NCBI RefSeq assembly: GCF_011947265.1
Contig: NZ_JAATHD010000009.1
Span: 124,001-188,000, forward strand
Direction: 5' to 3'
From: Paenibacillus sp. HB172176
GTDB taxonomy: Bacteria; Bacillota; Bacilli; Paenibacillales; Paenibacillaceae
DNA: 64,000 nucleotides
This document shows, one piece after another, positions 48,239 to 55,683 of the stretch; the stretch's first letter is position 1, and each line of letters begins with the position of its first letter. The notes below the pieces were generated by a model, which saw only the letters and a list, made by a program, of their open reading frames with translations, searched no databases and was not told the DNA's origin. A program made the position numbers and the translations under genes.

Positions 48239-49144
48239 TCAAATAAACCTCAGCATCCGATTAATGAGCGCCGGCAGCACGGACACATGCCCCTCTCCTT
48301 CAAACTCATGATAGGCAACCCGAAGCTGCTCCTTCGGATAAGCCGACAAACGTTCAAACAGCTCTATCGCATGCGCTGTCATGCCGCTTGGATGCCCCTG
48401 CTCCCCCTCCGCCGTTGTGATATACAGCTTCAGCGGCTTCTCCACTTCGGAAGATTGAGGCGCTTCAGTCGATTCAGGTGCTCCATCCGGGGGGAAAAGT
48501 CCGGGCAGCTTCTCGCGAAATGCCTCCTCCTGCTCGTGAATAAGCGCCTTGTTCCAGTGAATCGAGGGACTGCCAGCGATATAGCATTGAAAGCTCTCCG
48601 GCTTAGTGAATAGGGTCTGCAGGACGAACAATCCGCCGAGCGAATGGCCGAAGATCGTCTGCTTGCCCGAATGGATGGGATAATCGCGAGCAATGCGCGG
48701 CTTCAACACCGTCTCGATAAACGCTCTTAAGTTGTCCGCCCCTCCAACCTCCGGACGCGGCTGCTCCTTATTCCGGACGGGAAGAGCGTCCAGCACCTCC
48801 TTCGGTGTCGGCATCGTGAAGTCGTAGAACCGCGACGCATCGAACGGTTGATTCGTCGGATAGCCGATTCCGACGATAATTGCCGGATGCACGCCCGTTT
48901 TCTCCGTTACGCGAGACTGCACGCGCATCGCCTCCACGGCCGTGGCGAACACAGCGTTTGCGTCCAGCAAATAAATAACGGGAAAGCCTTCGGGCGGCGC
49001 GGCCTGCAGCGGCTTTGCCACATAAATCCGGTACGGCTTCTCCCTCCCCGGAGCCTGCAGCAAGAACTGCTCGGTATTCGGCATCGTGAACGCTTCGCGA
49101 GCCGCCTCTTCCTTGGATAGCTTTGAAGCTTCCCCATACATCAT
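48239..49144 (-). CDS. Siderophore esterase, BesA/IroE-like alpha/beta hydrolase
   Basis: The 301-residue protein starts at ATG 49144; GAGGGG lies about 10 nt upstream. It has no signal peptide, so it is cytoplasmic. The nucleophile motif GHSLGG is at about residue 165, and VIYLLDANAVFATAVEAM near the N-terminus is typical of the esterase-D group that includes trilactone siderophore hydrolases. Position in front of dhbA in a bacillibactin-type cluster indicates that it opens the imported ferric trilactone to release iron, as BesA does in Bacillus subtilis. The C-terminus EFEGEGHVSVLPALINRMLRF supplies the catalytic His. Confidence 0.9.
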   Translation of the reverse strand: MMYGEASKLSKEEAAREAFTMPNTEQFLLQAPGREKPYRIYVAKPLQAAPPEGFPVIYLLDANAVFATAVEAMRVQSRVTEKTGVHPAIIVGIGYPTNQPFDASRFYDFTMPTPKEVLDALPVRNKEQPRPEVGGADNLRAFIETVLKPRIARDYPIHSGKQTIFGHSLGGLFVLQTLFTKPESFQCYIAGSPSIHWNKALIHEQEEAFREKLPGLFPPDGAPESTEAPQSSEVEKPLKLYITTAEGEQGHPSGMTAHAIELFERLSAYPKEQLRVAYHEFEGEGHVSVLPALINRMLRFI

Positions 49145-49152
49145 TTGTCAAA

Positions 49153-49338
49153 ATCCCCTCTCTATTGAAAAACCGCCAATCCATAGCGCTCATCCTAATC
49201 CTCACGTCTGAAAAAACGTTAATGCAGCACTCACCCTGATCCTCACGCCTGAAAAAGCACCAAAGCTGCGCCATTCTTATTCCCGCATCCAGAAAAACGA
49301 CGCCAATATATCGCCTCATTCTTGTTCTCGCTTCCAGC
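49153..49338. repeat. Degenerate 41-bp tandem repeat in the esterase leader
   Basis: Units begin near 49155, 49200, 49241, 49282 and 49327 and share CCTCAC-type starts and GAAAAA-type middles (for example CCTCACGTCTGAAAAA and CCTCACGCCTGAAAAA). The array lies just upstream of the esterase ribosome site and has no coding frame of its own. Confidence 0.55.
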
Positions 49339-49344
49339 AACAGG

Positions 49345-49485
49345 AGCTAAAGGACATTTTCGACCGTTAGAAGCTAAAATTGGCTAAATTCCTAGGCTAA
49401 CGGACATTTTCGACGCTTACAGCACCACTTTTGCTTTCTCTGCATCAAAATACCGCTTTAAAGGTCGAAAATGTCCGTTAGAATC
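49345..49485. repeat. Three TAACGGACATTTTCGACC elements
   Basis: Two copies in plus orientation (near 49348 and 49398) and one inverted copy (near 49460) share the core GGACATTTTCGAC flanked by TAACG/CGTTA. They are relatives of the TAACGGTC palindromes at 34.3-34.5 kb. Confidence 0.65.
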
Positions 49486-49496
49486 CTCGAACGTGT

Positions 49497-49581
49497 GCGC
49501 TTGTATGGCCCTCCCCCCGAAAACTCAAACTTGCGCGCTTGTATGGCCCTCCCCCCGAAAACTCAAACTTGCGCGCTTGTA
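49497..49581. repeat. 38-bp perfect direct repeat (two copies plus start of a third)
   Basis: The copies start at 49497 and 49535 and are identical over 38 bp (GCGCTTGTATGGCCCTCC and onward); a third starts at 49573 and diverges after nine bases. Identity implies recent duplication by slippage. Confidence 0.9.
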
Positions 49582-49701
49582 CTGACGGCCCGCAATAGAA
49601 GGTACGCTTTCACCGAAAAAAACCTCAATTGAAGTCGCGTTTCCAAACAACATTTCCACTGCAACTGCCTAACGAGCATTTCGACACTGCTGGTAGGCTA
49701 A

Positions 49702-49905
49702 TAACGCTGTTTTCCCATATCATTCCAGACCTCAGCATACCTGAGTCCCCAGTAACGCTGGTTTTCCCCTATCATTCCAGTCCTCAGCATACCTGAGGCG
49801 CAAATCGCGCTTGTTTCCAACTCTATTAAAGCTTCAATGTCGCTGGCAAGCCAGTAACACTGGTTTCCAACACTACTTCAAGCCTCGAGTCGCAAGCTGG
49901 TCAGC
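49702..49905. repeat. 51-bp tandem repeat, about four copies
   Basis: Units begin at 49702, 49753, 49804 and 49855, a constant period of 51 bp. The first two are nearly identical (TAACGCTG, then CATTCCAG, then CTCAGCATACCTGAG); the last two are diverged. Together with the arrays at 49153-49581 they fill most of the gap 49145-49970, in which no gene was found. Confidence 0.75.
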
Positions 49906-49973
49906 AACGCCATCCTCAAACCTGTACGCATGCGATAGCCGCTGGCCCTTTCTTCCACCTCAGCCGCCAAATA

Positions 49974-50062
49974 TGATAACGATTCTCATTATCGATTATA
50001 AAAGACCATCTCCTGCAAAACCATGAACGATATTCCAATCTTGAGATGGACAATAGTCAGAT
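49974..50062 (-). promoter_or_regulatory. Fur- and Btr-type promoter upstream of the esterase/dhb genes
   Basis: On the minus strand a perfect -10 TATAAT lies at 49995-50000. The Fur box TGATAACGATTCTCA (49974-49988; 13 of 15 to TGATAATNATTATCA) covers the start region. Upstream are two direct repeats, ATGAACGATATTCCAA at 50023 and ATGGACAATAGTCAGA at 50046 (plus-strand reading), 23 bp apart. The same layout occurs before the binding-protein gene at 53276-53362. The next gene downstream is the esterase, about 830 nt away. Confidence 0.7.
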
Positions 50063-50182
50063 TGATTGCATCCAGGAACGGGCGAACCTCCAGACTCGTT
50101 CTATTGAGCATGAATAAGGAGGTTCTTATAGGAGGCCCGAGGTGTTCCGCATGACTTCCGTGCCACGCATTCAACCTGCTTC

Positions 50183-51202
50183 CTACGCCCTCCTGCCCCG
50201 ATAGAGCAGCAATACGAAATAAGGCACTCCGATGATCGCGATGACGATGCCGACCGGAATCTCAATTGGAGCCAATGCCGACTTCGCGATAAAATCCGAG
50301 ATGAGGACGAGCAGCGCGCCGACCATGGCGCTCATCGGCAGCAGCTGCCGATGAGAGAAGCCGACAAGCCGCCTTGCGATATGCGGCGCCATCAAGCCGA
50401 TGAAGCCGATTCCGCCCGACACCGAGACGCAAGCGCTGACCATGCCGATTGCGCTCAGCAGCAGAATCGCCCGTTCTTTCTCCACCGATGCGCCCAGACC
50501 GCGAGCAGTATCCTCTGCCAGTTGAAAGAGGTCCAGAATCCGCGACCGCATATAAATAACCGGCGCCAGCAAAACCAGCCAAGGCAGCATCGACAGCACA
50601 TACTTCCAGTTCGCGTTATAAATGCTGCCCGACACCCACACAGCCGCCATCTCGAAATCCTGCGCGCTCATCCGAAGCGTCAGGAACACCGTCACGGCAG
50701 ACAGCCCGGAGGCCATCGCAATGCCCGTCAGCAGCAGCCGCTGTGACTCGATTCTTCCATTTTTGCGCGCATAGAAATAAATAAGCAGAGCCGCCCCAAG
50801 CCCTCCCGCCAGCCCGACGGCAGGCATCGCAAAGATAGCGGCAAGCCCGGTGCCCTTCACCTTCCCCTGGAAAAAATAAAGAAAAACCACCATCGCCATC
50901 CCCGCTCCCGCGTTGATACCGAGAATGCCCGGATCCGCGAGATTGTTGCGGGTCAGACTCTGTACGACCGTGCCCGCCATGCCAAGGCCCATGCCGACAA
51001 GAATCGCGATGACGATGCGGGGCAGGCGGAATTTTAGAATAACGAGATCATGGTCATGCTCGGGATGAATTCGCAGCAGTGTATGCACGACATCCTTCAA
51101 GGAAATATCGAATACGCCGTTCGTCAACGAAATATAGACTGTAATCAACATAAGCGCGGCGCTGACAGCGACAGCCAGGCCGTATCTGCGATGTCTATTT
51201 AT
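50183..51202 (-). CDS. Siderophore ABC transporter permease, FecCD family (second subunit)
   Basis: The FecCD-type permease has 9-10 predicted membrane spans, with motifs GMAGTVVQSLTRNNLADPGILGINAGAGM, ARGLGASVEKER and GFIGLMAPHIAR. From the first ATG (51151) it is 322 residues and starts inside the first membrane helix. Extending in frame to ATA 51202 adds 17 residues (I/M-NRHRRYGLAVAVSAAL), which restore the usual basic N-terminus; AGAGGAGG lies 8 nt before this ATA. I therefore suggest an AUA start, overlapping the stop of the upstream permease. It pairs with the upstream permease; no ATPase gene is nearby. Confidence 0.9.
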   Translation of the reverse strand: MNRHRRYGLAVAVSAALMLITVYISLTNGVFDISLKDVVHTLLRIHPEHDHDLVILKFRLPRIVIAILVGMGLGMAGTVVQSLTRNNLADPGILGINAGAGMAMVVFLYFFQGKVKGTGLAAIFAMPAVGLAGGLGAALLIYFYARKNGRIESQRLLLTGIAMASGLSAVTVFLTLRMSAQDFEMAAVWVSGSIYNANWKYVLSMLPWLVLLAPVIYMRSRILDLFQLAEDTARGLGASVEKERAILLLSAIGMVSACVSVSGGIGFIGLMAPHIARRLVGFSHRQLLPMSAMVGALLVLISDFIAKSALAPIEIPVGIVIAIIGVPYFVLLLYRGRRA

Positions 51203-52205
51203 TGCTCTCGCCTCCTCTTGAACGAATCAGATACAAGAAGAACGGCACGCCGAGAATCGCGGTCACGACGCTGATCGGCATCTCGAACGGATAGTTCAAG
51301 AACCGGCTGAGCACATCGCATAACGCCAGGAACACGCCGCCGATAACGGCGGAGCAGGGCACCAGCCAGCGGTAATCCATGCTCCTCGTCAGCAGCCTTG
51401 TCATATGGGGTACCAGCAAGCCGACAAATCCGATTTTGCCCGCGATCGCGACCGAAATGCCTGTCAGCAGCACGACGCTCAAAGTTGTAAGCAGCTTGAC
51501 ATAGACGGTCCGCTGACCGAGCGAAGCCGCGATTTCATCTCCCAGGGAGAGAATCGTGACCGACTTCGACATGCCAAGCGCCAGCAGCAGACCGATGACG
51601 GCGAACGGAATCGTCAGCCAGATCAGCTGCGGGTTCAACTGATGCAGCCTGGAATTGTACCAGAAGGAGATATTTTGCGACACTTGAAAATACATGGCGA
51701 TCGCCGAAGACACGCTGCTGAGGAAGGTGCCGATCAGCGTGCCCAGGATCGCCAGCCGCACCGGCGACAGCCCGCCGGGCAAGAGCGCCGCCAAGCCGAA
51801 AACAAGAATAATGCTGAACGTGGAGCCGACGAAGGAGGAGAAAATCATCGTCATCATCGACGCATAGGGAAAGAGCACCATGCAGAGCGTTACGGCGAAG
51901 GCCGAACCGTCCGAGATGCCCATAATGGAAGGGGATGCCAGATAATTCCTGGTCATCCCCTGCATAAGCGCGCCCGATACCGCCAGTAAGGCGCCGACGA
52001 GCAATGCTCCGGCAGCCCTTGGCAGTCTGGCATGCACAATAATCTGATGATCCACATTTCCCGCGTCGAAGTGAAGGAATGCATCCACAATGGTGCTGTA
52101 TGGAATTCCCTTCGTTCCATAGCTGATTGACAAGATCATTGCGAGCAGCACCGCGAAGGGTGCCGCCGTCAGAATCGCCATTGGCGCCGTAACGCTTCTC
52201 TTCAT
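51195..52205 (-). CDS. Siderophore ABC transporter permease, FecCD family (first subunit)
   Basis: From ATG 52205 the protein has 336 residues; an in-frame TTG nine codons earlier overlaps the preceding gene and has no better ribosome site. The basic start MKRSVTAPM is followed by membrane spans and the family motifs ALMQGMTRNYLASPSIMGISDGS, AASLGQRTVYVK and GFVGLLVPHMTR. It resembles the FeuB/FeuC class of catecholate siderophore permeases. Start is 14 nt after the binding-protein stop. Confidence 0.9.
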   Translation of the reverse strand: MKRSVTAPMAILTAAPFAVLLAMILSISYGTKGIPYSTIVDAFLHFDAGNVDHQIIVHARLPRAAGALLVGALLAVSGALMQGMTRNYLASPSIMGISDGSAFAVTLCMVLFPYASMMTMIFSSFVGSTFSIILVFGLAALLPGGLSPVRLAILGTLIGTFLSSVSSAIAMYFQVSQNISFWYNSRLHQLNPQLIWLTIPFAVIGLLLALGMSKSVTILSLGDEIAASLGQRTVYVKLLTTLSVVLLTGISVAIAGKIGFVGLLVPHMTRLLTRSMDYRWLVPCSAVIGGVFLALCDVLSRFLNYPFEMPISVVTAILGVPFFLYLIRSRGGESNK

Positions 52206-52218
52206 AGCCTTGTACGCT

Positions 52219-53244
52219 CTATTCGCCTGCAAGGTTCAAAGCGCTGATCGCTTCCAGGAACGAAATTTTGCTGTACGCCGTGCCGCCCTGAAGCAGAGGA
52301 TCTACAATATTCGTGTACACATGACCTTCTTTGGACGCATTGATCGCCTGGAAGATCGGATTCGCTTGAAGCTCCTCGAACACCTTCGGCGTATCCTTGT
52401 TCTCGTCCTCGGCAAACTGTACGAACAGGTAGTCCGGATTCATTTCGGACAATTTTTCAAGCGTAATCTGTTGTTGCGCCTTCGCCGCCGTGACATCCGC
52501 AGGAACTGTTGCACCGAGATCCTCATAAAGGGACGGATTGAAGAACACATCCGCCGGATAGATGAACAGATTGCCCGCGCGAACGCGAATCGCAAGCACC
52601 TTCTTATCCTTCAGCGCAGGGCCGATTTTCTCCTCCAGAGCGGCTGCGTCCGTCTTATACTTCGCCAGCACCTCTTGCACCTTGTCTTGCTTGCCTGTTA
52701 ATTCTCCAAGCAAAGCCAGGTTCGCTTCCCAGTCGGTCGCGATGTGGGAGACCGGAATCGTTGGACCGATTTCCTTCATCTTCTCGATTGTCTCCGCAGG
52801 GAACTTCGTGCTCATTAGAATGACGTCCGGCTTCAGCTTCAGAATCGCTTCCATATTCGGCTGCGACTTCTCGCCGACCATCTCCGACTCGCCCGTAATC
52901 GGCGCGAAGACTTCAGGGAATACGCCTCCGATCGTCAGAGCGCCGGCCGGTTTCACATCCAGCAGCAGCGCATCCTCCAGCGATTCAACGGAGCCGGTAA
53001 TAACAAGCTTCTCCGCTGTCGCCGGCACCGTATATTCAGTACCCAGGTAGGTAATCGTTCTTGGCTCATTGCTTGCCGGCGCTTCCGTTGGATCGGCGGA
53101 TGCCGTCGGCGATGCTGTTGGAGCCGTCGAGCTCGTAGGCTCCGTTGTCGCTCCCCCGTTTTCATTGTCCGAATTGTTGTTGCCGCATGCCGCCAGCACG
53201 AGCAACATAACTACAGTAATACTAAGCATGGCTAACTTCTTCAT
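52219..53244 (-). CDS. Iron-siderophore ABC transporter substrate-binding lipoprotein
   Basis: The 341-residue protein starts at ATG 53244 after GAGGGG. The signal ends in the lipobox LAAC, followed by an unusually long Thr/Ala/Ser/Pro linker (about 25-60) that should raise the receptor above the membrane. The body is a class III binding protein (FhuD/FeuA type): YTVPATAEKLVITG, LKPDVILMSTKFPAE, and a long backbone helix. It should bind the ferric catecholate and deliver it to the two FecCD permeases encoded next. A Fur box and an activator-type operator precede it. Confidence 0.93.
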   Translation of the reverse strand: MKKLAMLSITVVMLLVLAACGNNNSDNENGGATTEPTSSTAPTASPTASADPTEAPASNEPRTITYLGTEYTVPATAEKLVITGSVESLEDALLLDVKPAGALTIGGVFPEVFAPITGESEMVGEKSQPNMEAILKLKPDVILMSTKFPAETIEKMKEIGPTIPVSHIATDWEANLALLGELTGKQDKVQEVLAKYKTDAAALEEKIGPALKDKKVLAIRVRAGNLFIYPADVFFNPSLYEDLGATVPADVTAAKAQQQITLEKLSEMNPDYLFVQFAEDENKDTPKVFEELQANPIFQAINASKEGHVYTNIVDPLLQGGTAYSKISFLEAISALNLAGE

Positions 53245-53275
53245 TCTTCTTCTTTCCCCTCTCTATCGATACGAA

Positions 53276-53362
53276 TGATAATCATTCTCATAAAAGTATA
53301 AAAGGAATAACCTCATCCGAACATGGACAATAGTCGGAAATGTTCATGTACGATTGTCATAT
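53276..53362 (-). promoter_or_regulatory. Fur- and Btr-type promoter of the siderophore uptake operon
   Basis: On the minus strand the -10 TATACT is at 53295-53300. The Fur box TGATAATCATTCTCA (53276-53290) matches the 7-1-7 consensus at 14 of 15 positions. Two direct repeats, ATGGACAATAGTCGGA at 53323 and ATGTACGATTGTCATA at 53346 (plus-strand reading), are 23 bp apart; the nearer is 23 bp from the -10. The distal repeat overlaps the 3' end of the regulator gene. Confidence 0.75.
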
Positions 53363-54963
53363 AGCCGCTCGTAGGCCTGCTCCAGCATGCGTTCCATCGC
53401 ATAGGCCGAATATTCGCGCCACGGATCGGATGAGATCGCATGCACATGATTGCGGCGAACCGCCTTCATATCCTGCCAAACCTCCTTCGTCCGCAGCTCC
53501 TCCCAATAGTGCAGCGTTACCGATTCCTGGCGAATGTTGAACAGCAAATGATCCGCGTCAAGCGCGGCGAGCTCCTCGGGCGTGACGCTCTGGTTAGCCC
53601 CATAGGTCTCGCTCCCCACTGGACGCTGAAGCTGCAGCTCCTCGAACATATCCCGCATGCCGCTAGACGGGAATAGATAGAGCTGATCTTGATAGAGACT
53701 GACAATTAGAACAGTCTCCTCTCTCAGTCTCTCATGAATTCGCTCGCGTACAAGGCATAGCCGCCGATCATAACGCTCCAGCCATGTGCTCGCCTCTTCC
53801 GACGCATGGACAATCTCGGCGATGGCTCGGAGCTGCTCGCGCCAGCACATCGAATAGAGCGGCACCACATGCAGCTCTGACAGCTGCGACAAGCGATCCC
53901 GCTCCGGCGGCTGCAATTGATCGGTCGCAATAATGCAGTCCAGCGGCTCCTCTGACTCTTCGAGCGCGTCTATATTCGTCTCCCAGTCCAGATTGAAGCG
54001 ATAGCAGCTCAGATGCAGCGGAATATCATGCCGATAATTGGCGTAATAATAGGACGTCCATTTCGGATGAATCGGTGCGGCGTACGGCATCATATGCAAG
54101 GCCAGCAATTGCCCCAGCACCGAAGCGCTGTAAGCGACAATCTTCTGCTTGCGGTTTTTCATATACGCCATCGGCGACACGCCAACCTCTTTCTTGAATA
54201 TCCGGCTAAAATAAAACTCATCATGATACCCCACCTGATAGGCGACATCCCTCAGCAGCGCGCCCTCCTGCAGCATCAGCCGCTTCGCGCGATTGACCCT
54301 GACCTCCTTCACATAGTCCATCGCCGTTTTGCCATACGTTTTTTTGAACAGGCTGACATAATATTTCGGGCTGATTTCCGCCATTCTCGCAAGCTGCTCT
54401 ATTGTAATGACTTCCTTATAGTTCGCCCCTATGTAGCTCAGCGTTCGGTCCAGAGCCGTCCGCGAATCATTCGCTGCGCAATGACGTCTGTGAAGCAGAA
54501 TCCAGGTCAGCAGCTCCAGGAACAAGCTCTGACCTTTGAAGCGCTCGATCATGTGCTCGCTGCGGCTGCATTCCATTAAGGATTCGCACAATTGATGCAG
54601 CGCGTGATCGCCGTAGATGTCTATTTCGCTGGGCAGCGCAGCTTCCTTAGAGACTCCCTCGTCCCGGTGAAGGTCGAACAAGAGCAGATACACCTCCAGC
54701 CCTTCTCCCTTCTTTTCGCTGAAGGCAATCGTCTGCCCAGGCTCTATGAATCTCACTGCATCTCCGTGCAGACGATGCGTATCGAGATGAATCGTAATCG
54801 TTCCTTCGCCCTGATTGGCAAGAATCAACGCATGAGCTTGCAAAAGCTGCGGCTGGAATCCATCATGCCGAAGCAAGCGGATGCTGCGGAATTTGAACCA
54901 GAGCCCATCCAGGCTTAGCTCGCTCGCTGATGGGTCATCAGCAGATATGATTGATTCGGACAC
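53344..54963 (-). CDS. Btr-like AraC regulator with C-terminal siderophore-binding domain
   Basis: The 539-residue protein starts at GTG 54963, 8 nt after GGAGGT. An N-terminal cupin-like region (about 20-110) is followed by an AraC double helix-turn-helix (about 165-270: LARMAEISPKYYVSLFKKTY, VAYQVGYHDEFYFSRIFKKE). The C-terminal 260 residues resemble a cytoplasmic FhuD/BtuF-type binding protein (DCIIATDQLQPPERDRLSQL, LDADHLLFNI). This is the layout of Bacillus subtilis Btr, which binds ferric bacillibactin and activates the feu uptake genes. It lies immediately upstream of the uptake operon and has its own Fur box. Confidence 0.93.
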   Translation of the reverse strand: MSESIISADDPSASELSLDGLWFKFRSIRLLRHDGFQPQLLQAHALILANQGEGTITIHLDTHRLHGDAVRFIEPGQTIAFSEKKGEGLEVYLLLFDLHRDEGVSKEAALPSEIDIYGDHALHQLCESLMECSRSEHMIERFKGQSLFLELLTWILLHRRHCAANDSRTALDRTLSYIGANYKEVITIEQLARMAEISPKYYVSLFKKTYGKTAMDYVKEVRVNRAKRLMLQEGALLRDVAYQVGYHDEFYFSRIFKKEVGVSPMAYMKNRKQKIVAYSASVLGQLLALHMMPYAAPIHPKWTSYYYANYRHDIPLHLSCYRFNLDWETNIDALEESEEPLDCIIATDQLQPPERDRLSQLSELHVVPLYSMCWREQLRAIAEIVHASEEASTWLERYDRRLCLVRERIHERLREETVLIVSLYQDQLYLFPSSGMRDMFEELQLQRPVGSETYGANQSVTPEELAALDADHLLFNIRQESVTLHYWEELRTKEVWQDMKAVRRNHVHAISSDPWREYSAYAMERMLEQAYERLYDNRT

Positions 54964-55008
54964 TCTCCGCCACCTCCAATTGTTGTTTCACTTCTTCAAA
55001 CTCATATT

Positions 55009-55032
55009 TGATAATGATAACCATTATCATTA
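55009..55032 (-). promoter_or_regulatory. Double overlapping Fur box before the Btr-like regulator gene
   Basis: TGATAATGATAACCA and TGATAACCATTATCA overlap by nine bases between 55009 and 55029; the second matches the 7-1-7 Fur consensus at 14 of 15 positions. The regulator GTG is 46 nt downstream. No copy of the 23-bp-spaced operator repeat is seen here, so the regulator gene may be under Fur alone. Confidence 0.75.
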
Positions 55033-55052
55033 TGGATTCTACACAACGAAAG

Positions 55053-55079
55053 AAGACCTGTCAATAAGAGACAGGTCTT
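55053..55079 (-). terminator. Hairpin between antitoxin remnant locus and regulator gene
   Basis: AAGACCTGTC (55053-55062) and GACAGGTCTT (55070-55079) form a perfect 10-bp stem with a 7-nt loop. The following T-run on the minus strand is interrupted (CTTTCGTTG), so termination may be partial. Confidence 0.5.
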
Positions 55080-55129
55080 AATAACGAATTATTGCTGCAA
55101 ACCACTTCCAATCGAGCGGTTGTCCTAGA

Positions 55130-55252
55130 TTATTCGAACGAGCCAAATAACTCACGAAGATAGTCTCTACGCCCATGCAAAATCCGATGGATAATTATCG
55201 TATCGTTCATGATCCGATAAAAGACCAAATACGGACTAACTACAATGCGGCA
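55130..55252 (-). pseudogene. Remnant of a RelE/ParE-type toxin gene (C-terminal 40 codons)
   Basis: A minus-strand frame ending at TAA 55130 reads RIVVSPYLVFYRIMNDTIII, then HRILHGRRDYLRELFGSFE. This is the typical C-terminal half of RelE/ParE-superfamily toxins. An in-frame TGA and the antitoxin frame lie just upstream, so the first half of the toxin (about 55-60 residues) and any start codon are missing. It overlaps the 3' end of the antitoxin gene by 13 bp. A deletion probably removed the toxin start. Confidence 0.75.
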
Positions 55253-55509
55253 TCAATCTTCCTCCGCATTCTTTCCATTACTTGATCATGATCGATTAAT
55301 TCTGCACCTTCGGCAATCTGCTTTTCCGCAATCAGAAGCTTAGATTGAAGTTTGATACGAGACTCCATTCGTCGATATGCTTCATGACTCATAACAACTA
55401 GATCGGCTTCCCCATTGCGTGTTAAAACCACTGGTTCATCAATTTCATGGCAATATTTTGAAAATCCATTATAATCTTGTCGAATAGTTGTTGAGGGCTT
55501 GATATTCAT
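55240..55509 (-). CDS. Phd/YefM-family antitoxin (orphan)
   Basis: The 89-residue protein starts at ATG 55509 with AAAGGG about 10 nt upstream. The N-terminal half shows the Phd/YefM fold: IRQDYNGFSKYCHEI, EPVVLTRNGEADLVVMSHEAY. The C-terminal half is charged and helical, as expected for the toxin-binding region. The toxin gene that should follow is reduced to a 3' fragment. The protein may still act as a DNA-binding autorepressor or protect against a related toxin elsewhere. Confidence 0.88.
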   Translation of the reverse strand: MNIKPSTTIRQDYNGFSKYCHEIDEPVVLTRNGEADLVVMSHEAYRRMESRIKLQSKLLIAEKQIAEGAELIDHDQVMERMRRKIDAAL

Positions 55510-55683
55510 TCACTATAAACCCTTTCCGAATGACATTATTCTGACTAAATTATATCACTAAACTAACACTGACTGCTACCCGCCGCTTAACCGCTATTTA
55601 TGATAAGGTTCAGCATAACATTCAAAGGGCGAAATTTAAGGGCACTTCATTTAGGAGCCCACTTATCCCTAAGATCATTATCC

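Noticed and set aside
48768..49340. 190-codon minus-strand frame upstream of and overlapping the esterase gene
   Set aside because: It reads the esterase in a different frame and then the 41-bp repeat array; the esterase frame has the ribosome site and catalytic motifs.
50086..50127. Inverted repeat GAACCTCC/GGAGGTTC as a terminator after the second FecCD permease
   Set aside because: The loop is about 26 nt and no T-run follows on the transcribed strand.
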